NCBI GenBank assembly: GCA_029255685.2
Contig: CM055320.2
Location: 7,302,614-7,366,613, forward strand
Length of the DNA stretch: 64,000 nucleotides
Reading direction: 5' to 3'
DNA from: Silene conica
Lineage: Eukaryota; Streptophyta; Magnoliopsida; Caryophyllales; Caryophyllaceae
Position 1 is the first letter of the stretch. The number at the start of each line of letters is the position of its first letter. This document shows positions 11,861 through 22,053 of the stretch, in pieces. The notes under the pieces are model-generated. The model was given only the letters and a program-made list of their open reading frames with translations. It had not been told where the DNA came from and did not search any database. A program made the position numbers and the translations under genes.

Positions 11861-12848
11861 AATTAAATAATTAGTTTACGATCATATCCGGTTTAAGGAA
11901 TAATATATGATAAAATCGGTGTATGATTTTTTAAAAGTTTTTATACAAGAGAGACACGATCATGTTAAAGTAGACTAATTAATATTCTTACGTAAAGCAT
12001 AATAACTTTGCAAGTTGCAACCCTCCCCACCAGCCCAGCATGTCCTTACCCGGACCGAGCTCGGGCCACTCTGACGGCCCACCCAAGCCTGTCATATTAG
12101 TTCAACCGAGTCACACTCGAGGGAGCCCCACCGAAGTCGACTTGCCTCCTCACATAACCCCATTCCAAAACAAGATGGCTAAGAACGTCACCAACCCAGC
12201 CTAATCCGCACTAACCTGATTCGATGTCATTTTGCTTAGGGTAAGAGACTAAGAGAGTATTGTTTCAAAATGACTCAACTACTAAATTTTAAGAAGTAAA
12301 TGACATAAGCATCGCAATCGGATGATGTCACAAAGTAACAAATAGTGAGAAACATCATTTTAATTAAATAATTGGTTGACAGTTATATTAATTTTAACTT
12401 TTAAATATACGATAAAACTGATAAATGTTTTTCTAAAGTTTTCGTCTAATAGATACAACCATCTTAAACCGAATTAATTAGTATTCTTACGTAAAACAAA
12501 ATAACCTTGCAACCCTCCCTACTAGCCAGCCGTAACTCGTGTTGAGCTCATGACACCCTCTCAATCACAACCCGCCCGAGCCCGTCATATTTTTGTTCAA
12601 CCGAGTCACTCTCGAGGGATCCCCACCGAACACGACTCATCTCTTCACATAACTCATTCCAGAATAAAATGTCTTAAAACGTAACCAGCCCAGCCTAACC
12701 CGCACTGATCGATCCAAAATCGAGCCTTCTTGTGGTAGGGGAGTATAGTTTCAAAACTACTTACTCAACTACTAAAATATAAGAAGTAAATGACATAAAC
12801 ATCACAATCCGATTATGTCACAAAGCAACAAATAGAGAGAAACAAAAC
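11861..12848. repeat. Tandem duplication of an approximately 490-500-bp block
   Basis: Copy 1 runs from about 11861 to 12360 and copy 2 from about 12362 to 12848, head to tail. Both begin AATTAAATAATT, then share CAACCCTCC, a GAGCTC tract, CAACCGAGTCAC, CTCGAGGGA, ACCAGCCCAGCCTAA, a CTCAACTACTAAA block and GTCACAAAG. They diverge by perhaps 20%, so the duplication is not recent. Copy 2 ends about 370 bp before the GRF start codon, so the block lies in or next to the promoter. It could also be two tandem copies of an unrecognised element. Confidence 0.8.
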
Positions 12849-12959
12849 ACTTTATTTAAAAGAAAAAACAAATAAAATAGAGAAAATGTACATAATTGTT
12901 TAAAATGGTGAGAATGTTGGAAGCATGGAAGCAAACCAGAGGCTAACAAAGGCGGCATC

Positions 12960-13130
12960 CCATGCTCTCTCCTCTTTCCCGCTTTTTCCCAATTTAATTA
13001 ATTTTATTAAATTTATCCATCTTTCATTTTCTCTATTTATTACCTTCCCTCTTTCTCTTTCTTCTTCCCACAATCTACTTTTAAAATAAATAAAAAACTT
13101 CAAACTTTCCAAAACTAATTCCCAAAATAG
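12960..13130 (+). promoter_or_regulatory. Pyrimidine-rich leader of the GRF gene
   Basis: A long CT-rich tract with CTCTCC, TTCCCTC and CTTTCTC runs lies just upstream of the GRF coding start. Such tracts are common in plant core promoters and 5' leaders. No strong TATA box was fixed, so the transcription start is unknown. Confidence 0.4.
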
Positions 13131-13218
13131 CAAAAAAAAGTGATAAAAATCATTTTTTTTACCTAAAGAATTGAACTTTTTTGTGGGGTTTTATTAATTT
13201 TTGAAAAAAATTAGTGGG

Positions 13219-14472
13219 ATGAAGAGAGATGAAGTTGTTACAGTTGATTTGGGTCTTAAATTACAAGAAAATAATAATATAAATTCTTTAAATTTAAGCA
13301 ATAATGTTGGTGTTTATGGTGTTGATGCTTGTGTTAATGAAGCTACTGCTGGTGTTCTAAGAAATTATCACTCATTTGATCTTCCTTCATATTATTACTC
13401 TTCTGGTATTTCCGTCTCGACTTTTTATTTATGTTTGATTAAAATACCTCGAGATTAGACATATTAACATAGGTACTTTATTAGTTTGTCTTGTCTGATT
13501 AGTGTAAGTGGTATAGTGTGGTACCGCATTTTTGTCATGTTAGATAAAATATTAATCTTTTGATTAAAATAATCACAACTTAATCAGATTGTCTGTTTTG
13601 TTTTTTCTAGGTAATTAATCATTGTGCTGGGGTTAATCTAATCCACAATTTAATTGTTTATATTTGTTCAAGATCAGAGTTTTTAGTACTTTTTCCCTGA
13701 TTAAAAAAATCACAACTTTTACTGGGTTGTTTACGCAGACCGACTGTTGATTCATGTTGGTCACTGTTAAAGATCAGATTTTAAGTACTTTATCTAAAAA
13801 CCCAATTTCAATGCTAATCTCGACTTTAAGACGGTTTTACAGTGTGAGACGGTTTTGTGATACTCAGATTTTGATGTTAAGAAGAATGTGTATGCAGGTG
13901 GTATGGGAACAGCAGCAATGGGGTTTCCATTTACAGCAGCACAATGGAAAGAATTGGAAAGACAAGCAATGATATATAAGTATATGATGGCATCACTTCC
14001 TGTGCCTCCTGAACTCCTTTATTCATCCTTCTCCACCAATCTCTCACCTTCTTCCGCTTTCGCCCCCGCTTCATACTGTATGTCCTAACTTTGTTGAAGT
14101 TAAAGGTTCAATCTTTATGTTTTTTGAGTTGATGGGTATTTGTATAACACAGATTCTTATATAAGATGATCTCATATCATGTATGCTCGTTGTTTGAGTC
14201 AATTGTTTACCTTTTTCATATTATGATTGTTAGATGGATGAGAACTGATAAAAGATGGTTTGTATGATGTTTGTTTTGGTGGAGGGCAGTTATGGGAAAG
14301 TACGGGAGTGGATTCGGTGTAAGGTGGAGTGGAAATAGTAAAGATGCAGAGCCAGGGAGGTGTAGGAGGACAGATGGGAAGAAATGGAGGTGCTCAAGGG
14401 ATGTGGCGCCTAATTCTAAGTACTGTGAGCGTCACATGCACCGAGGACGTCCCCGTTCAAGAAAGCATGTGG

Positions 14473-14504
<32 letters not shown>

Positions 14505-15731
14505 CTCCAAGCTCAAGCTCAAGCTCAAGCTCAACCTCGGTCTGATCTTTCTATCAGCAACACCATTAGCAACAAGGCAAATGATAATCTTACTAAGAAG
14601 CCTCGCTTGAACGATCAGCATTCTGTCGGTTCTTCTATTGTTCAGCCTTCTAAAGCTCCAATCTTTGAGCAATCCATGGTGTCCAATCCGCACCTATTCG
14701 AGGATTCAAGGTGGGATTTCGATTCTAACACAAGTTTTCAATTAATTGTTTCAATGCTTGATTCTTGAAAAAAATATCTCGTGATTCCAATTTTTTTGAT
14801 TTAGATGTATTTTTTGTCTTTGCCGACTCCCTGATTGATCACCAGGGTTAGACTGTGTACATCTTAACCCGCTCTTGATCTATGGTCGGGGGTCAACCAG
14901 GATTGAATGTCTGGGCTAGCGAATTTTTTTAAAAAAAAATCAATACATGCTATGGGATTCGAACCCATGACCACCAGAAGGATATTTAAAGGTTTTACTT
15001 ATTTACAGTAGATTCATTGGGATAACATTTAATTATCTACTATTTATCAATATGCGGGTAGCAAAAATCCGTCTTTTAAACCAATTTTTTTTAAGTTTGG
15101 GGTAGCGCCTGCCACCCCTTGCTACTAGGTGGGTTCGCCCCTGTCTATGGTTGTGCTATGGTTGTTGGAGGAGATTTTTTCAAATTAAATTAAGAGTTTC
15201 AAACTATTCGACATTTTGTCCTTTTGGTGGTTGTCCACTTTCCGTAACTGTGTCATATTTGATGTGTTCAGGAACTTGGCTTGGGGTGATGAACAATGGC
15301 ATCACTTAATGCAAACCAACATGAACTCGGCTTTTCAACACCAACTTGAAGGAAGCGGATTAAGTGGCAAAACTGACTTGAGCTTGTTAGAGAGGCCTCT
15401 GATTGATGCTTGGTCAATGGGAATTTCCGAAACCAAAGAAAACAGCAGCCATGGTAACGCTGTTGATGACGAGAACTGCCACATCCATATGGGCCTTGGT
15501 CTTATTGATTCATGGGTTACTTCAACTAACGCACCCGGAGGACCATTGGCTGAAGTGCTACTGCCAGGGACCGCCTCAAAACCGGCTACTCCACCAGCCA
15601 CAGCTGTTTCGTCTCCTTCCGGGGTGCTTCAGAAAACCTTTGCTACATTTTCTGATAGCAGTGGCAGTAACAGTCCTGTATGTCACAACTCTAATGCTAA
15701 CTCTAGTATGCCATTCAATTGGCTCGGTTAG
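13219..15731 (+). CDS. Growth-regulating factor (GRF) transcription factor, QLQ and WRC domains
   Basis: Four exons can be joined in phase: 13219-13405, 13898-14077, 14290-14710 and 15272-15731, giving 415 residues; all introns are GT-AG. The QLQ domain (about residues 71-106, [20 protein letters not shown]) binds GIF co-activators in this family. The WRC domain (about 141-184) has the CCCH zinc-binding pattern, [13 protein letters not shown] then CERHMHRGR, which contacts DNA in the nucleus. A Gln-rich run follows. A late GGPL motif is typical of the GRF1/GRF2 group. The family controls cell proliferation in leaves and other organs. The ATG at 13219 is the first in frame that gives a normal N-terminus; a C/T-rich leader precedes it. 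A hAT-type MITE lies in intron 3. Family assignment is secure; the orthologue number and exact splice sites are inferred. Confidence 0.95.
14453..14474 (+). promoter_or_regulatory. miR396 target site in the GRF WRC exon
   Basis: The stretch starting CCGTTCAAGAAAG and ending TGTGGAA at the end of the WRC domain matches the conserved miR396-binding site of GRF mRNAs. The usual form pairs with a one-base bulge near the microRNA seed. Here that codon is CAT (His), where most GRFs have CCT (Pro), so the bulged base is A and not C. Pairing on both sides is kept, so regulation is expected to remain. Confidence 0.9.
14473..14506 (+). repeat. CAA microsatellite encoding a polyglutamine run
   Basis: Eleven or so CAA repeats follow the WRC domain directly and encode Gln, then CAAGCT-type repeats give alternating Gln-Ala. 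Length variation is likely among alleles. Confidence 0.9.
14887..15143. mobile_element. hAT-type MITE in intron 3 of the GRF gene
   Basis: The left end CGGGGGTCAACCAGG and the right end on the minus strand, CAGGGGCGAACCCACC, are imperfect inverted repeats. TCTATGGT flanks both sides exactly (14879-14886, 15144-15151). The termini are related to those of the element at 4755-5286. It nearly doubles intron 3. Confidence 0.75.
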
Positions 15732-16369
15732 TATGTATGTTTTCGACTTGGACCGTTTTTTTTGTTTTTGTTCAAGTTTGGTTTTAAGATCATGTTTAGT
15801 AATGAGGATCCAGAATTAGTTGCAAGTTTCTGACAACTAATCTGCTGGAAATTTTGTATACTTATGCATTATCCCTGTATGAACTCCAACTGTTCATTAG
15901 TACCTGGTTATTTTGCTGCACAAGGAATAAAAGTCTTGGATGTTTTGACTTCTCAAGTGTATATGCATTGTTTTATTGTATGAAAGTCGACAAGACGGTG
16001 TAAGAGTTAGTCTTGCTCAAGACGGTGTTAAAACTTATGAAACGAGGTCATGCATAACGGTTTTAAACGAGATTTTTTGAACATTTGATGGTTTGTTTCT
16101 TTACCAACTGGTGGTTTATTCATCTTAAAATTTACATGTCTAAAAGTTATTTTTCTCGCGATTTTGTATTTTACGAGTATTGAACTTTTGAAGTTGAGAT
16201 ACGGTTTTCCGTCTTACATAGGTAATTTTTTGCGGCCGTTGCAAACGATTAATTCTTCGACATAGCAACCTGATACGAAAACCTGCTTAAGTACTAGAAA
16301 CTCCAACAAATGTACAAGGATTAGCCTAAACAGATTTCAGAAAACCAGATCGAGTGTTAGTACACGAAT
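15732..16369. other. Convergent 3' region between the GRF and IQD genes
   Basis: Holds the GRF 3' UTR with a candidate AATAAA signal at 15926-15931, then the IQD 3' UTR on the other strand. No further gene or repeat is seen. Confidence 0.6.
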
Positions 16370-18212
16370 TCATCTATGAATCCTCGCGTTAATACCGGAT
16401 GGTGAAGCTACATTGTCAGAAGCCCCAAAAAAGAGGCGTCTCTTAGCAATCCCGGTGGCCTCTCGTTCAGGTGTAGAAGGCCTTTGATGTCTTGGCACAC
16501 TTTGAGATCGAACACGAGCCTTAGCTGATTCAGTTTCCGCCATATAACTTGGTCGGAAACTTCCTAAGCTCGGTGTCTTAGATTTGGGATAGCTAGATTC
16601 CTCTCTTAGACATCGCGGGCTAGCAGAATGAACCTGCAGATATTTGAGTTCTGGCCCGTATGGTTTAACGGGCGACCCAAAAGATGTAACTGGAAGAGAC
16701 TTGCGCGGCTCAAACTGGTTCAAGTAGGAGCTAAATCTTGTATGCTGATACGGGTCACGTCGATCTGGTTCTTCTACTTGAAGTATTCTGATGGGTTTTC
16801 TTTGATCACAAGAGTATCTACCTGGTCTTTCCCATGGGTTTGTTTCCCTGCAATTGTCTGTCCATTCCGGTTTAGCTGGTCGCTCCGATCCATAGTTTTC
16901 AACCATATGGTAGTTCCATATCTATAAAAGTTGAACAAAAACATGAGCGCATTTTTGCAGATGTCAGATAACTTAGCTGGGTACTCATCGCTTGGATTCA
17001 AACCGATTGCCAGCGATCAGCGACTCATAAACCTAAGTTTGCTTTTATGTTTATACCAGAAGTACAAAAAACAGTTTGAAGGTGGTGAAATGTAGAACCT
17101 TGTCAGAGAAGCTGTAAGCAAGGTCTGTTTCGGCATCCTTGATCATTCCCGGGATGGAAAAGGAGTCGATTTCTTTCTCAACACTCTGATTTTCATCGGA
17201 TTCTCCATCTTTCGACTAATAATGCATCAAAATATTCAGACTAACAGTTAAAACCAGAGAAAGTAGATCAGTCTTAACAGCAGACAGTTGAATTATGAAC
17301 TCACCATTTGATTCTTGTCAGTGAAACAGCTTGAATTAAGGCTTCCCTCTCGAGAAATTGAAAGCCTGCGGCGTTGATCACAGACTCGGGATTGTACTCG
17401 AATGACAGCTTGCATTCTGGACAGAGTTAAAGTTGTTCTCTTCCTCACATTATGTCCTCTTGCTAATGCTTGTAACTTCACTAGTCCTTTCAGTGCATTC
17501 AGAGCTTTTCTTGCCTTCAATAATAACAACAATTTAACTTCCATTTCGAATAGATCCAAAGACCCGCAGTTCTTTGGTTCTGAATTACGATGAGATAAAA
17601 CCGTATCAAGTAATTAAAGAGGACGAAACCTACCAGGTACCCTCTGAAGGCCTTCTGAATGATTAGTGCAGCTTGGTTTTCTCTGATTGAAACGAAAGGC
17701 TTCGACATCCTGATAAACTGTACTGCTGCTTGAGCTGTTGCAACAGCAGCTTCAGCAGCTGATGTAGTTGCAATGGCAACTTCAATGGCACGCCGCTTCT
17801 CCTCCTCCGCTGTCTCAGCCTCCATTACTGTTCTCACAGTACCAGCAGTGACAGCATTTCTAGGTCCGACACTGGTTGTAACCTTAGCACTGTTAGCAGT
17901 ACTGTGATTTTTCTCCCTGTCATTGCTGCTGGACTTCCCGAAAATCCACCTTCGCTTTCCTCTTTTCTGCGCAAACCCGAGAAACCCAAAAACATTACTC
18001 ATATATATATATACTCGTATGTTAACTAACTTAGCTGGTAAAGTTAACGTCAATACAAAAACATAAGAAGATTAAATTACCTTTTCTTGCTCTTGTTGTT
18101 CAAGATCTTCACTTCTACAACTCCTCTTATCATTTGCATCCTTATTCGGAGAACGAAACGCCTTCTTAACCGCGCTAAGCCACGACGAACTCCCTCCAGG
18201 ATTCTTTCCCAT
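16370..18212 (-). CDS. IQ67-domain (IQD) calmodulin-binding protein
   Basis: Five exons, all in phase 0, give 447 residues: 18212-18081, 17966-17634, 17514-17305, 17215-17099 and 16921-16370. The start [20 protein letters not shown] is the usual IQD N-terminus. The IQ67 core spans about residues 137-205: [13 protein letters not shown] at the end of exon 2, then [19 protein letters not shown] and [12 protein letters not shown] in exon 3, with the splice after GYL where the family places it. These IQ and 1-5-10 motifs bind calmodulin. An Ala-rich helix precedes the core, and the C-terminus ([21 protein letters not shown]) fits DUF4005. IQDs are microtubule, membrane or nuclear scaffolds in calcium signalling. 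The exon 4 donor (AAG/GTTCTA) is weak and is the least certain junction. Confidence 0.93.
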
Positions 18213-18284
18213 AATATATAGTTGTACATACAATGATACAAGAAGTATTTTATGTTGGATAATTGTGTGGAATTGTAAGTTGTT

Positions 18285-18292
18285 TTTATATA
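18285..18292 (-). promoter_or_regulatory. TATA box of the IQD gene
   Basis: TATATAAA on the minus strand lies about 73 bp upstream of the ATG at 18212, a sensible core-promoter position for a short 5' UTR. Confidence 0.65.
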
Positions 18293-18319
18293 GTAAGAAG
18301 AATTGAAGAATAATAATAA

Positions 18320-21300
18320 TAAAAAGGGAAAGTGGAAGAATGCAACGTGAAATTATGTCAAAGTGTAATGAAACTAAAATTAGGAAAGAAGAATACTGGA
18401 AATGTTAATAAGATTAATGTTTGAAACCAACTTCTGCAAAAACAAAAGTACATTAGTTTCATTGTCGGGAGGTAGTGGCCTGTTAAAGGCTAAAGTTTCA
18501 CTATAGGTAGTGTAGTTTTCATTTTTTTTCAAAGTACATTATGGTACCTTGCTTTAGACTTGGCAAACGGTTCAACCAAGTTGGATTCGGACTAGGTCGG
18601 TTCGGGTTAGCTTTTGTTCGGGTCTGTAAGAATTTACTTGTAGACATAGTAAAATTAGCTCGACCCGAATTATCTGATTTGAATAACCTAACATGTACCT
18701 GACACTTGAAATAAGGACCCAAGGTTAACCTGTAATTCAAATTGACCTGACTCAAACGTTTATTATTGTTCCACATATATAGTCTATTATTCTTTAAGTA
18801 ACTTGAAAATAACCCTAATTGAGCCTACCTTTGTCAAACCCTATAATGACCCGGCCCAAATTTTTCCCGAACCAGACCCGTGTGCTAGGTTTAGAATTCA
18901 GGTTAGATCGGGTAAGGTCGGGTCATTTCAGATTCTGGTTATTTGAGTAAGTTATTTTCAAGTTATAGGGATAATAATGAACTGTGCAACAATAAACATT
19001 CAAGTTGGATAATTTCTAATGAGGTCAATTCAGGTTATGAATCAAGCTCGGATCTTCAATTCAAGTGTCGGGTTATGTCGGCAGAATTACTTTTTGTATT
19101 TTCAGTGTTTCGGGACCTAGGTAATCCCAAGAGTAATAATGTAATATGCCAAACATTTTCCAGGTAAATATTAATAACACCTATTTTTGTGTAATTAAGT
19201 TGTAGATGGAAATTATACGACAAATATATGTACAAATTTGAATTTTCCGGTTCATCATCGAGCTAAAAACACACTATTTAAAACACACTATTTAATTATA
19301 CGATGCTTTCTGTACATTTAAACTTTTGTTCATTAAAGTTGAAGTAAATTAAAATCTTATAGTGTAACTTAAATTAGACCTAGTTATTTTCCCAAGATGT
19401 ATTCAAATTCATCATATTCTATGAGCACGATCAAATTCTTTAATAGTATGATAGATGAATCATGCAACATTATGATAAGAGATGTAGGGCTTTTGTAGAC
19501 CGTTGTAGCATTTGCCATACTCTACTAGTATAGACGGCATGCATGCATAATGATCATCATTACCAATTAAATTCTTATACAAATTAAAACAACGGTTCGT
19601 ACCCTAATTAAAGAAAAAAATATAAAATTATTTCATCAAAAATAATTTATTTTATGGGTGTCCTACAAATATCACTCCATCCTATCAATAATTTCAATTA
19701 AATTCATCATATTCATTATTTCTTTTCATAACAGTCTAATTGTAATTATTGATAAGGATGGATAAAATGTTTTTAATTCATTCTTATTCTGTTAGGGGAA
19801 AAATAGTGGATAAGATAGATTTAATTGGAATTATTGATAGGATTGGGTGATATGCACCATATGATAATTATTCTCATGAAATAATCATATTTTTGATGGG
19901 GAAGATTAATTAATTTGTACATCAATTTGTGATAATATATTCTTTATAAATTTTTCTAACAAACTTTTGATAGCCGTGTGTTTTTAGAGTATACATTATC
20001 ATATAACTAATAATTAAAATTATTGTGAAAAATAAAAAAGAGAAGAATTGATGGTGTCTTTATGTTGTGACTACTTGTGACTGGTAGATTTATTGAAGAC
20101 ACACATATTCGTTAATAGCTGACCTGCTGAAGACGAGTTAAGTAATATCCAGGTGTATATAAGACAAAAAAACAGAATGGTTGAATACTACTCCCATTAC
20201 GAACTTTTATTTATGAAATTCAGTAAAATCTCGAAATATAATATACTTGTGCCTTCACATTTGGGTCTCATTTTTCCGTGTCGCAATATACGTTCAATTG
20301 GTTTAATACATCCCTCCCTAAACATTTTGCGTTTATCTTATCTATCCATTTAGGTATTACTTGTAACGCGGGTACTCAATTAGAATTTGTGACATTGTTA
20401 ATGGTAGAACAAGAGTAAAAGGTAACCTCGAGACGACTGAAAGGCTGAATAAAAATGCAAAATAAAGAAGTATAGAAAAAACTTTAATAAAAGTAGGTCT
20501 GAAAATGTCTCATGAAATCACGTGGTGCATGAAATAATAAATCATGCATTTACTGTTGAGTGTGTTTAAGAGTACGTATCGTTGTTTTTATTTGTGAGTA
20601 AAAAGTGAGTAGAAGAAACAAAAGGACAATTATTTAAGTTTTAAAGACAAGAGTCCCAAGTATTTTTGGTCACCTGAATTTCTATAAAATTGTCCTATCT
20701 TTGTAAGCTTAGTGTCTCTCAACTCTGATTCTTCATTAGGACACACCACTTTCCCTTGTGGGTACTCCCTCCAATTTATTGCTTTCTTTTGTTTTTTTTT
20801 TTTCCGGACATATCCGTCGCAAGCTTACGACAGGTCAAATAATATCTATGTGAGTGAGTTAAGACAAAAATAAAGTAACTAGGGAATAATAAACTATACC
20901 CGTCACAAGGGAGACCTACTGTTCTTTTTCTCATCAAAATTCAGCCTTTTTCATTAATTTTACTATGAGTATCTCTGAATCAATGAATCATGTCGACGGA
21001 TTTGTAGTTACGGGGTGAAATACTAATGAGATAAAATGTCGAGTACCTTAGTTTAGCGAGTTATCATGATCAACTTCGTCTTTGTTACTCCTGGATCTCC
21101 TAAGATTAAGATGGTCGTGTGCTTCGATGGAGTCAGAATAGAACCTAGCGAGGTGAAGGGGTAATGATGTAAGGGAGACTGAAAAAAGTTTGGAGAATTT
21201 TAACTAAAAACTTCGAAATTCTTGACCGCCAGCGAGGACGAGTGCCACTGCTTACACCCTAGATTCACCATTAGTCGTGTGTTGGGTAGTGTTGAGTTGG

Positions 21301-21340
21301 AATTAAATTTTTTTTTTTACAGCTGTAAAGAAAGGTTTTA
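18320..21340. other. Intergenic DNA with degenerate repeats and one MITE-like inverted repeat
   Basis: At 18560-18930 degenerate GGTCGGGTT/AACCCGACC-type words recur on both strands, a low-complexity repeat also seen at 28970-29430. A 209-bp inverted-repeat element lies at 19653-19861. A diverged piece related to the GTGACGG MITEs is near 20805-20925. No gene is supported. Confidence 0.5.
19653..19861. mobile_element. Short inverted-repeat element, MITE-like
   Basis: The left arm contains ATCCTATCAATAATTTCAAT and the right arm on the minus strand ATCCTATCAATAATTCCAAT; ATGGGTGTCC and ATGGTGCATA lie at the outer ends. The arms match over about 40 bp. Target duplications were not fixed. Confidence 0.55.
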
Positions 21341-21356
21341 CAAATGTCTGGCCTTC

Positions 21357-21551
21357 CAGTAAGTCTTGCTTGTGACGGGTCACTATTTGTAATGGATATT
21401 TTGTGAGATAAAATGGATATAAAATGAGTTAGTGGAGAAAGGGGACCACATAATAATGTCGGAGAGAGAGAAAAAGTGGGTATTTTGTGAGAGATAACGG
21501 TATCCGTCACAAGCTTGTGACGAATACCGCCGTCACAAATGAGAATTTATG
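21357..21551. mobile_element. MULE-type MITE, GTGACGG family
   Basis: Reverse orientation copy of the 11343 element. It starts CAGTAAGTCTTGCTTGTGAC and ends CGTCACAAATGAGAATTTATG, with GGGGACCACAT and GTGGGTATTTTGTGAG inside. Flanks CTGGCCTTC and TTGGTCTTA agree at six of nine positions, an older 9-bp TSD. Confidence 0.65.
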
Positions 21552-21598
21552 TTGGTCTTAAGGGACAAATCATGAGCTATTACATTAAACTTCCTATG

Positions 21599-21682
21599 AA
21601 TAAAAGAAAAATTAAATAATGAAAAAATAAAAGAAAAATTATATAATGAAAAAATAAAAGAAAAATTAAATAATGAAAAAAC
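21599..21682. repeat. 27-bp AT-rich minisatellite, about three copies
   Basis: Units of the form TAAAAGAAAAATTAAATAAT plus GAAAAAA repeat head to tail three times with one substitution. It lies just before the LINE insertion. Confidence 0.9.
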
Positions 21683-21773
21683 GGAAATAAATCTTTGTAC
21701 TCCTCAAGGGTATCAATTGAAAAAATTGTGTGTTTCTAACTTTAATATTGTGTAAGATTGATTACAATCAGGT

Positions 21774-22053
21774 TTTATCAGTCAAGAGGGCAAGATCTTA
21801 TCTTCAGAGGATGGCTAAGAAGACTAAGATGGATGGGTTTGAAGAGGGGCAAGGATCTTTTCAGAAGGGGCAACCTAGTGATGGAGCAGAGGGGCTGAGT
21901 GGGGGTCAGGGAGAGACTGGCAGTGGAAGTGGAGTAGGGTTTTCAATGTCTGTTAAGGATTCTGATATGGAGGAATCCACTGATTCTTCGGGAGAGGATG
22001 ATCTGATGGGCTTTGCGGAGGTTGAGCCAATGCAACCTCCTCCAAAGCCATGA
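21774..22053 (+). pseudogene. 3' end of LINE ORF1, 5'-truncated
   Basis: The frame is open from the TSD boundary to the TGA at 22051-22053 and encodes about 92 residues rich in Gly, Ser, Glu and Asp, ending MQPPPKP. No RNA-binding or zinc-knuckle domain remains, consistent with loss of the 5' part during reverse transcription. Its stop overlaps the ORF2 start as ATGA. An ATG at 21811 could start a short peptide, but I read this as a fragment. Confidence 0.65.

Noticed and set aside
14457-14693. Minus-strand frame with long Leu runs opposite the GRF gene
   Set aside because: It is the reverse reading of the CAA/CAAGCT repeats in the GRF exon and has no independent support.
15216-15271. Upstream Met and frame before GRF exon 4
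   Set aside because: It is open intron sequence before the TTCAG acceptor; the conserved protein starts at NLAWGDEQW after the splice.
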